A stretch of 35,649 nt of DNA from Paracoccaceae bacterium (lineage in GTDB: Bacteria; Pseudomonadota; Alphaproteobacteria; Rhodobacterales; Rhodobacteraceae). The notes under the pieces were generated by a model, which saw only the letters and a program-made list of their open reading frames with translations, did not search any database and had not been told where the DNA came from. A program made the position numbers and the translations under genes. Shown in pieces: positions 28,955-35,649 of the stretch; position 1 is the stretch's first letter, and each line of letters opens with the position of its first letter. The stretch is from assembly GCA_003550665.1 (NCBI GenBank), contig PUKW01000095.1, positions 1-35,649 on the forward strand, given 5' to 3'.

Positions 28955-31846
28955 CTAGGAGTCCCCGCCCACACGCAGGATGTGGTCGCGCCCGCGCTTG
29001 ACGTAGCGCAGCGCGCTTTCGTCGATGGCGGCGACCCGGCCGCCATCGAGTTCGTCGCCCACGCCGACGCGCACCATCCGCCCGTTCGACATCCGGACCA
29101 GCGCGCGCCGGTCCGCGTTGCCGCCGAACACCCCGATCAGGTTGATCCGACGCAGATTGAGCATGCCGGCGTTGGTGGCTGCTTCCGCGACCTGCGCCGA
29201 GGCGGGTATATCCGGCGCACTCGGGGTCGGAGCGGACTCCGCCGGGGTGCTCGCGCCGCTGACGGGGGCGTCCGCCTGCGCGGCTTCGGCCTGCTGCGCC
29301 GCGGTCTCGGTGGCGCGCTGAACGGCCCGCGACTCGGCGAAATTCTGCGGCCGGTCGTCGGGTCGGGGCGCGGTCGCGACGGCGTTTTCGGTGGCGGTGG
29401 CGAAAGCGTCCTCGCGGGCGGCGATGACCTCTGCAGCGGCCTCGGAGACGCTGTCGGGGCGGGTGCGGGGCGCGGGGGCGCGCAGTTCGGCCGCTTGCGC
29501 GGCATCGGCAAGCGCGTCGGCGGTGTCGTCGCGCCGTGTCGCGTCGTCCTGAGCGGTCGCCGCGGTGGCGGCCGGGCGCGGCTCGGGCCGGAAATCGCTG
29601 AGGGCCGGGTCCGAGGCGATTGTCGGGGCGCTTTCAGGGGCCGTCGCGTCGAGGCGCGAGCGGGCCGCCTCGAACGCGGTTTCCGGTGTTACCGCCACGA
29701 TCCCGCCGCCATCGAGGGGCGGCGCGTCCGCGGCCCTGTCCGCCGCGCGCAGCGCCGGCGTCAGCGGCGGTGCGCCGGTCACGACCTCGATCGCGGGGCG
29801 CCGGCGGTCGAAGGCAATGTCGGGGGTGGCCGCGACGAGACCGCCACCGTCGAGCACCGGCGGCTGCGCCGCGACGGTGGCGAGATCGGGTGCGCGCGGG
29901 GCCGGGAGGATGGGCGGCTCGCCGATGGTGACCTCGACGGCAACGCGTTGCCGCTCGACGGCTGCGGGCGTTGTCGCCACCACGATGCCCGCGCCATCGA
30001 GAACGGGCGGTGTGGCCGTTTCGGTGTCGGGCGCGGCGGGGTCGGGGATGACGGGGGGCGCGCCAGTGACCACGTCGACCGGGACCGCGGCGCGCGCGAG
30101 CGCAGCATCCGGGGTGGCGGCGAGGATTGCGGCGGCGTCCGGCGGGGGCGCATCCGGCGCGGCCGTCCCCGTCCCGGAGCGCGAAGTGGGCAGCAACGGC
30201 GGCGGGCCGAGGACAACGTCGAACCGGTGGCGCGTGAAGGCCGCCTCGGGGGTGGCCGCCGCGATGCCGCCGCCGGACAGGGCGTATTCCCGTGCGGGCA
30301 CGATCGGCTCGGGAATGTGCGGACGCGACAGCGCGGACTGCGTCAGCGCGCCGATCGGCGGCGCATCGACGGGGATGCGCGGCGTGTCGAGCGCGCCGAC
30401 CCGGGTGGTATCCATCGCCCCGAAATCCGGGGTCGCGGGGGTCGCGGGAGCCTCGGTCGGCGGTGCGAACAGGACCTGCTCCTGGGTTTCGTCGAACCAC
30501 AGCGCCGTCGCCCACAACCCAACCGCCGCGGCGAGCAGAACCACTGCACCCCCGCCGAGCGCGAGGCGGCGCCGGCGGCGTGCCCGCTGCGCCTCCGCGG
30601 CGCCGAACACCGTGACGGGCTCATCACCATCCCCCGCACCCTCAGCCATACGCAATCGCCGCGGCTCGGGCGGGTGGGCCGTGGGCGGCGAGGCCGGGCC
30701 GCGACGCCGCCCCGTGAGCATCCCGGTTGCGCGCTTTGCGGCGGGCTTGCGCGCGGCCGGCCACGCACCCTTGCGACCACGCGTCTTGCGACCGGGTTTG
30801 GTGGCGGCGACCGGTGCGGAGGTGTCCGCCGGCGTGGAGTTGTCGGCCGGCGCCTGCGCGGCTTGCTCCGCAGGGTCGTTGTCGCCCGCATCCGTGGTAT
30901 CGGTGCGCTGCGGGGTGGCCGTTCCAAGGGCGTCACCGGCGGGCGACGCCGTCGGATCCGCCGGCGGCTCGGAGGTCCCGGCATCGCCATGCATCGGCGG
31001 CGCCGGTTGCGCAGGGGGCTCGCCAGGCGCTGTCCGGGCCGCACTTGCCGGTGCGGCGTGCTGGCCGCGGGCGGGCGCGGCAGCCGTGACACCCGTGGCG
31101 GCGGCACGCGCGCCGCGCGCTCGGGCAAGCAGGCCGTCCGGCGCCGAGGGCGCGCTTGCCGGCGCTCCCGGGGTCGTGTCCTTGAAATCCGCGCCTGCGG
31201 GCGCGGCGGATCGGGTCGGCGCCGGCGCGCCGGCGGCAGGGGTTTCGGACCCGTCTGGTTCGGATGGCGCGGCATCGGGGCGGGCGCCCTCGCGGATGAC
31301 GCAGCGATCCGGGGCGAGGGCATCGCCCTCGGGCAGAAGGGTATCGAGGGTGCTGCTGGCGCCGAAATCGGGCGCGCGCGGGAACTGCGCCTCATGCGGC
31401 GCGGCGGTAAAGCAGGCCGGGTTGAAGCGGTGGCGCCGCGCGATTTCCTCGGCCTGTTCGAGCGTTTCGCGCGCGACGAGCGCCACGCGCGCCGTGCCCG
31501 CCGAAACCTCCCAATCAAAGGCGATTTCATCGAGAGCGTAAGGGGTTTCGCCCTCGACGGCGGCCCTGATCTCGGCGCGCTGGCCGCCCGCGTCGGCGGC
31601 GGTGACCGCAACCTGCGTATAGCGGACTTCCGCCTCGGGGATCACGAGCGCGGTGGTAAACCCGCCCGGCGCACGCTCCTGGGCCTGTCGGCGAAGCTTT
31701 GCAAGTTCGACGTCAAGCGCCGCGGAATCCTTCAGCGCGACCGCGCCCACGCGCTGCCAGCCCTCCGCTCGGCGCTGCAGGAGGGTGATGCGGTCAAAGG
31801 ACAGATCAAGGGCGAACTCGGGTGTCATCACGTCAACATAGCACAT
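28955..31846 (-). CDS. Large membrane-anchored protein: PilM/GspL-like N-terminal region, basic linker, one TM, Pro/Ala-rich tandem repeats, GspC/PilP-like C-terminal domain
   Basis: N-term 'MTPEFALDLSFDRITLLQRRAEGWQRVGAVAL...IRAAVEGETPYALDEIAFDW', TM 'LALGGGAVVLLAAAVGLWATALWF' (about 30494-30570), repeats about 29577-30297, C-term 'LNLRRINLIGVFGGNADRRALVRMSNGRMVRVGVGDELDGGRVAAIDESALRYVKRGRDHILRV'. Alternative start ATG 31828. CDS existence is strong; domain assignment is inferred. Confidence 0.85.
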   Translation of the reverse strand: MCYVDVMTPEFALDLSFDRITLLQRRAEGWQRVGAVALKDSAALDVELAKLRRQAQERAPGGFTTALVIPEAEVRYTQVAVTAADAGGQRAEIRAAVEGETPYALDEIAFDWEVSAGTARVALVARETLEQAEEIARRHRFNPACFTAAPHEAQFPRAPDFGASSTLDTLLPEGDALAPDRCVIREGARPDAAPSEPDGSETPAAGAPAPTRSAAPAGADFKDTTPGAPASAPSAPDGLLARARGARAAATGVTAAAPARGQHAAPASAARTAPGEPPAQPAPPMHGDAGTSEPPADPTASPAGDALGTATPQRTDTTDAGDNDPAEQAAQAPADNSTPADTSAPVAATKPGRKTRGRKGAWPAARKPAAKRATGMLTGRRRGPASPPTAHPPEPRRLRMAEGAGDGDEPVTVFGAAEAQRARRRRRLALGGGAVVLLAAAVGLWATALWFDETQEQVLFAPPTEAPATPATPDFGAMDTTRVGALDTPRIPVDAPPIGALTQSALSRPHIPEPIVPAREYALSGGGIAAATPEAAFTRHRFDVVLGPPPLLPTSRSGTGTAAPDAPPPDAAAILAATPDAALARAAVPVDVVTGAPPVIPDPAAPDTETATPPVLDGAGIVVATTPAAVERQRVAVEVTIGEPPILPAPRAPDLATVAAQPPVLDGGGLVAATPDIAFDRRRPAIEVVTGAPPLTPALRAADRAADAPPLDGGGIVAVTPETAFEAARSRLDATAPESAPTIASDPALSDFRPEPRPAATAATAQDDATRRDDTADALADAAQAAELRAPAPRTRPDSVSEAAAEVIAAREDAFATATENAVATAPRPDDRPQNFAESRAVQRATETAAQQAEAAQADAPVSGASTPAESAPTPSAPDIPASAQVAEAATNAGMLNLRRINLIGVFGGNADRRALVRMSNGRMVRVGVGDELDGGRVAAIDESALRYVKRGRDHILRVGGDS
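29577..30297 (-). repeat. About five degenerate tandem protein repeats (roughly 45-50 aa) inside the large fusion-like protein
   Basis: Units of the form 'LDGGG(I/L)VAATPxxAFxRxRxxxEVVTGAPPxxPxxRAxD...PP' read in translation: REYALSGGGIAAATPEAAF.., PDAAAILAATPDAAL.., LDGAGIVVATTPAAV.., LDGGGLVAATPDIAF.., LDGGGIVAVTPETAF... Confidence 0.75.
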
Positions 31847-32013
31847 TGATGCGCGCGCCGGACTGTGCCCGGCACGTTTCCTTAAACTACAGCAGCTTGC
31901 CGCTCATGGGAAGCCGCACATGGGGGCGCAGCGACCTGCGGTTGCGCGATTAAGGCTTGTCGGACGGGCAGGGCGCCCGCAAACTGAACGAATAAGTATC
32001 CAGGGAGCGTGCG

Positions 32014-32703
32014 ATGGCGGGTATCGGTTTGGTGATTCGGACGATCGGGGCCGGGATCGCCATCGCGGCGGCGATCGCGGTTGCGGCGCAGGCTGACAAC
32101 GGCCGGATCACGGTTCATGGCGAGGGGCGCGCGGCCTCGGTCCCGGACATGGCGACGCTGAGCATCGGGGTGAGCGCGCGCGACGCTGCCGCCGAGGCGG
32201 CGATGGAGCAGGCGGCCGTGGCCATGGCGGCGGTGCGCACGCGGCTCACCGAGATCGGGATCGAGCGGCGCGACATGCAGACCGGGGTTCTGTCGCTGCA
32301 GCCGCGCCCCGACCGCGAGAGCGGCGAGGACGCCGGTTTCGAGGCGCGCAACGGGCTCGAGGTGACGGTGCGCGATCTCGATCTGCTCGGGCAGGCCCTC
32401 GATGCCGTGCTCGCCGAAGGGGTCAACGAGCTGCACGGGCTACGTTTCGGGCTGAACGACCTCGAACCGCTCACCGAGGAGGCGCGCCGCGCTGCCGTCG
32501 AAGATGCCCGCGCGCGCGCGGAGACCTACGCGGATGCGGCGGGCATCTCGCTCGGCCGGTTGATCAATCTGCGCGACGAGCATGTCTCGAACGGGCCGCG
32601 GCCGATGCTGCGCATGGAGAGCGCTGGTGACGTCGGGGACTCGCTTTCCGAGGGCGAGGTGACCGTGACCGCGCGGGTCACGGTCGATTACGGTTTCCGG
32701 TGA
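32014..32703 (+). CDS. SIMPL-domain (DUF541) protein, exported
   Basis: Signal peptide, then 'GRITVHGEGRAASVPDMATLSIGVSARDAAAEAAMEQAAVAMAAV', 'VNELHGLRFGLNDLEPLTEEARRAAVEDARARAETYADAAGISLGRLINL'. Confidence 0.93.
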   Translation: MAGIGLVIRTIGAGIAIAAAIAVAAQADNGRITVHGEGRAASVPDMATLSIGVSARDAAAEAAMEQAAVAMAAVRTRLTEIGIERRDMQTGVLSLQPRPDRESGEDAGFEARNGLEVTVRDLDLLGQALDAVLAEGVNELHGLRFGLNDLEPLTEEARRAAVEDARARAETYADAAGISLGRLINLRDEHVSNGPRPMLRMESAGDVGDSLSEGEVTVTARVTVDYGFR

Positions 32704-32712
32704 GACGCGCGG

Positions 32713-34002
32713 TCAGCCGGCGGCGCTGAGGGCCTGATCGAGATCGGCGATCAGGTCGTCGGCGTCCTCGATCCCGATCGACAGGCGCACCACGTTGGGG
32801 TCGGCGCCGGCAGCCTTCTGTTGCGCCTCGGTGAGCTGGCGATGCGTCGTCGAGGCCGAGTGGATCACCAGCGAACGCGTGTCGCCGAGATTGGCGACGT
32901 GGCTGAACAACTCGAGGCTGTCCACGAAGCGCACGCAGGCGTCGTAGCCGCCCTTGAGCGCGAAGGTGAAGATCGAGCTCGCGCCCCTGGGGCAGATCCG
33001 GGTCATGCGCTCGGCATAGGGCGAGGAGGGCAGCCCGGCATAGCTAACGCGCTCCACCGCAGGGTGTTTCTCGAGCCATTCGGCCACCCGGAGTGCATTT
33101 GCGCAGTGCTTATCCATGCGCAGGCTGAGCGTCTCGATCCCGAGCAGCGTGTAATGCGCCGCCTGCGGGTTGAGCGTCATGCCGAGGTCGCGCAGCCCCA
33201 CCGCGATGGAGTGAAACGTGAAGCCGAGCGGGCCGAAGGCCTCGGCAAAGGTCAGGCCGTGATAGGCGGGCTCGGGCTCGGACAGCGAGGGGAACTTGTC
33301 GCTCGCCGACCAGTCGAATTTGCCCGAATCGACGACGCATCCCCCCGTGACGGTGCCGTTGCCCGTCAGATACTTGGTCATCGAGTTGACCACGAGCGTG
33401 GCGCCGTGCTCGATGGGCCGGCACAGATACGGCGTCGCGGTGGTGTTGTCCACGATGAGCGGCAGGCCCGCCTTGTCGGCGATGCGCGCCATTGCATCGA
33501 GATCGGTGATGTAGCCGCCGGGGTTGGCAATCGACTCGCAGAAGATGGCACGGGTGTTCTCGTCGATGGCGGCCTCGACGGCGTCGAGGTCGTCGGTGTC
33601 GACGAAGCTCGCGCTCCAGCCGAAGCGCTTGAGCGATTGCGAGAACTGCGTGACCGTGCCGCCGTAGAGCCGGGTCGAGGCGACGATGTTACAGCCCGGC
33701 CGCATGAGCGGAAACAGCGCGAGGATCTGCGCGGCGTGCCCCGAGGAGCAGCACACCGCCCCCGCGCCGCCCTCGAGCGCGGCCATGCGCGCCTGCAATG
33801 CGTTCACGGTCGGGTTGGTCAGGCGAGAGTAGATATAGCCGACCTCCTCGAGCCCGAAGAGCCGCGCAGCATGTTCGGCGTCGCGAAACACGTAGGAGGT
33901 GGTCTGGTAGATCGGCGTCTGGCGCGCGCCCGTCGCCGGGTCGGGCGCCGCGCCGCCATGTATCTGAAGCGTGTCGAATCCGTGCTGCCGCGTGTCCGTC
34001 AT
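32713..34002 (-). CDS. metY: O-acetylhomoserine aminocarboxypropyltransferase (PLP-dependent Cys/Met metabolism family)
   Basis: 'GFDTLQIHGGAAPDPATGARQTPIYQTTSYVFRDAEHAARLFGLEEVGYIYSRLTNPTVNALQARMAALEGGAGAVCCSSGHAA', 'VVNSMTKYLTGNGTVTGGCVVDSG'. Confidence 0.93.
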   Translation of the reverse strand: MTDTRQHGFDTLQIHGGAAPDPATGARQTPIYQTTSYVFRDAEHAARLFGLEEVGYIYSRLTNPTVNALQARMAALEGGAGAVCCSSGHAAQILALFPLMRPGCNIVASTRLYGGTVTQFSQSLKRFGWSASFVDTDDLDAVEAAIDENTRAIFCESIANPGGYITDLDAMARIADKAGLPLIVDNTTATPYLCRPIEHGATLVVNSMTKYLTGNGTVTGGCVVDSGKFDWSASDKFPSLSEPEPAYHGLTFAEAFGPLGFTFHSIAVGLRDLGMTLNPQAAHYTLLGIETLSLRMDKHCANALRVAEWLEKHPAVERVSYAGLPSSPYAERMTRICPRGASSIFTFALKGGYDACVRFVDSLELFSHVANLGDTRSLVIHSASTTHRQLTEAQQKAAGADPNVVRLSIGIEDADDLIADLDQALSAAG

Positions 34003-34102
34003 GATTTCCCCCCGCGCTGCGTTCGGTCGCGAGGGTAGTGCCGGGCTCTTTCCCCTGCAAGCACGGCCTGCTAGAGGGAGGCATCAGACAGGAGACGTGA
34101 CG

Positions 34103-34516
34103 ATGCCCAGCCCGTTTCACCTCGCCTTTCATGTCCGCGACCTCGACGAGGCCCGCGCCTTTTATGGTGCCACGCTGGGCTGCACGGAGGGGCGCAGCAC
34201 CGAAAGCTGGGTCGATTTCGATTTCTTCGGGCATCAGCTGAGCCTGCATATCGGCGCGCCCTTCGCGACCGAAAACACCGGCAAGGTCGGCGATCACATG
34301 GTCCCGATGCCGCATTTCGGCGTGGTGCTGCCGCTGCCCGAGTTCGAGGCGCTCGCCGCGCGGCTCAGCGCGACCACGACCGATTTCGTGATCCCGCCCA
34401 CCGTCCGCTTCGAGGGCGAACCCGGCGAGCAGTGGACGATGTTCTTTCGCGACCCGTCCGGCAATCCCATCGAGGTGAAGGGCTTTGCCGACATGGAGGG
34501 CGTGTTCGCGGCCTGA
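34103..34516 (+). CDS. VOC-family (glyoxalase/dioxygenase fold) protein
   Basis: 'MPSPFHLAFHVRDLDEARAFYGATLGCTEGRSTESWVDFDFFGHQLSLH', 'FFRDPSGNPIEVKGF'; ATG 34103 after GGAG. Confidence 0.93.
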   Translation: MPSPFHLAFHVRDLDEARAFYGATLGCTEGRSTESWVDFDFFGHQLSLHIGAPFATENTGKVGDHMVPMPHFGVVLPLPEFEALAARLSATTTDFVIPPTVRFEGEPGEQWTMFFRDPSGNPIEVKGFADMEGVFAA

Positions 34517-34602
34517 ATGGCGGCGTTCGGCCGATCGGCCGGATCGCGGGTTTGCGCGGGGCTCGCCGGGCGTTACGCTGCGCTGGTGAGCGGAGGTGCA
34601 GG

Positions 34603-35193
34603 ATGGCGCGAAAGTCGGGTATCGCAGGGAGCATGGCCGTGGTCGCGGCGCTGACGGTGCCGCCGCTCTGGGCCGCGGAAAGTATCTCGGGTCGGTTTCT
34701 CGTGGCGGAGCCGGATCTTGGCGGCAGCCCCTTCGGCGAGACCGTCATCCTGATGCTCGAGCATGGCGGCGCGGGCGCGGTCGGGGTGGTGGTCAATCGT
34801 CCTGTCGAGGAGCTTGCGCTGTCTGAGCTGGTCGATGAGCCGCCGGAGGCGATCGAGGATCTTCGGGTCGAGCTGTATTCCGGCGGTCCGGTCGAGGAAA
34901 ACAGCCTGATCGCGCTGCATGACGAAGGCTTCGAGGCCGAGGGCACCGAAGTCGTCGCTGACGGCATCGCGACGTCGCCCGTCGGCGAAGTGCTCGAGGC
35001 GATAGCGGATGAGCGCGGGCCGGACGAGGTGCGGCTTTATGCCGGATATGCCGGCTGGGCGCCCGGCCAGCTCGAGGGCGAGTTCGAGCGCGACTCCTGG
35101 CATGTGATCCCGGCCGATGCCGGGCTCGTCTTCTCGCGGGCGCCGGGGGCGGTCTGGGACGAGGCCACGCGCCGCCGGCAGACCGACCTGTGA
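34603..35193 (+). CDS. AlgH/YqgE (UPF0301) family protein with an apparent N-terminal signal peptide
   Basis: 'ISGRFLVAEPDLGGSPFGETVILMLEHGGAGAVGVVVNRPVEE', 'LYSGGPVEENSLIALH', 'RLYAGYAGWAPGQLEGEFERDSWHVIPAD'; preceded by 'MARKSGIAGSMAVVAALTVPPLWAAE'. Confidence 0.92.
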   Translation: MARKSGIAGSMAVVAALTVPPLWAAESISGRFLVAEPDLGGSPFGETVILMLEHGGAGAVGVVVNRPVEELALSELVDEPPEAIEDLRVELYSGGPVEENSLIALHDEGFEAEGTEVVADGIATSPVGEVLEAIADERGPDEVRLYAGYAGWAPGQLEGEFERDSWHVIPADAGLVFSRAPGAVWDEATRRRQTDL

Positions 35194-35292
35194 TCCGGGA
35201 GCGGCGCACGGTGCCGCGACGGGTCGTTAAACCTTTCACGACATAACCGGGGCCGCGTCCGCAGGCGGGCGCAGGCAACCCCGGAGGATCCC

Positions 35293-35355
35293 ATGCCGGC
35301 AACCGGCACGACGCGGCGCGCGGCGATGCGCGATGCGCGCGGCCAGCGCGCATGA
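35293..35355 (+). CDS. Possible 20-aa small ORF coupled to the downstream membrane protein
   Basis: GGAGG at 35283-35287, ATG 35293: MPATGTTRRAAMRDARGQRA*, TGA overlapping the next ATG (ATGA at 35352-35355). Confidence 0.35.
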   Translation: MPATGTTRRAAMRDARGQRA

Positions 35356-35594
35356 GCACCGCGAAGCCCAAGACCTACAAGCGCGAAAAGGCGGTGGTGC
35401 ACGCGGCTCTGTGGTGGGCGCTCACCGGGTTTGCAGCCTGGGCGATGGTGTTTGCGCCGAGCGCCAATCACGCCGCGCTTAAGGCGCTGGTGATCGGCTC
35501 GGGCATCTATGTCTTCGGCTTCGCCGCGGGCGCCTGGGGCATGGACTGGTGGGCCAAGCAAAAGCCCTTCGCAATCGGAAAGGACGCGACATGA
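35352..35594 (+). CDS. Small two-TM membrane protein, holin-like in size and topology
   Basis: 80 aa; hydrophobic 'VVHAALWWALTGFAAWAMVFA' and 'ALKALVIGSGIYVFGFAAGAWGMDWWA', charged termini; stop overlaps the next ATG (ATGA). Confidence 0.65.
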   Translation: MSTAKPKTYKREKAVVHAALWWALTGFAAWAMVFAPSANHAALKALVIGSGIYVFGFAAGAWGMDWWAKQKPFAIGKDAT

Positions 35595-35649
35595 TCCATC
35601 ACGGCGATGTGCCGGTGCGCGAGGCGATCCTGCACACTTCGGCGACGCC
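35591..35649 (+). CDS. 5' end of a gene cut by the window edge; N-terminus resembles an N-acetylmuramoyl-L-alanine amidase
   Basis: MIHHGDVPVREAILHTSAT...; 'VREAILHTSATP' resembles the Amidase_2 opening 'IxxHxTATP'. Only about 19 residues visible. Confidence 0.4.
   Translation, partial: MIHHGDVPVREAILHTSAT

Noticed and set aside
28763-31849. 1028-aa + strand ORF
   Set aside because: Antisense to the large minus-strand protein; Gly/Arg-rich shadow of its Ala/Pro-rich coding sequence. The minus-strand frame has a TM, repeats and a recognisable C-terminal domain.
34003-34102. SAM-II type riboswitch upstream of metY
   Set aside because: Looked for the conserved GCTAAAG-type elements and pseudoknot on the minus strand between metY and the VOC gene; not present.

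Overview
High-GC, gene-dense window that looks like an alphaproteobacterial chromosome, probably Rhodobacterales (inferred from gene content and style, not from a search). Left to right: a 5'-truncated SLC13/TrkA_C permease converging on a second SLC13/TrkA_C permease; a YmdB-like metallophosphoesterase and 5-formyl-THF cyclo-ligase; guanine deaminase; divergent oxyR/katG; a small lipoprotein next to a complete type II secretion (T2SS) locus arranged as gspCDEF (+) converging on gspGHIJKLMN (-), with prepilin peptidase gspO at the far end; glpK; a Kef/CPA2 antiporter; an Lrp/AsnC regulator; an ArsR-type regulator with a DUF318/ArsP-like permease; a divergent AsnC regulator and hppD; a very large protein (about 960 aa) that seems to join a PilM/GspL-like N-terminus, one TM helix, about five degenerate Pro/Ala-rich tandem repeats and a GspC/PilP-like C-terminal domain; a SIMPL-domain protein; metY-like; a VOC protein; an AlgH/YqgE protein with an apparent signal peptide; and a small ORF, a holin-like protein and the start of an amidase-like gene at the right edge. 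Items most worth follow-up: the GspL/PilM-GspC/PilP-like single-chain protein (28955-31846), the lipoprotein as a possible T2SS pilotin, a two-copy hairpin repeat fused to the 3' ends of minus-strand genes, an ArsR operator-like palindrome over a start codon, the exported AlgH variant, and the possible mini lysis cassette at the right edge. No tRNA, rRNA, CRISPR array or transposase was recognised. All family calls come from reading the translations by eye; no database search was run.
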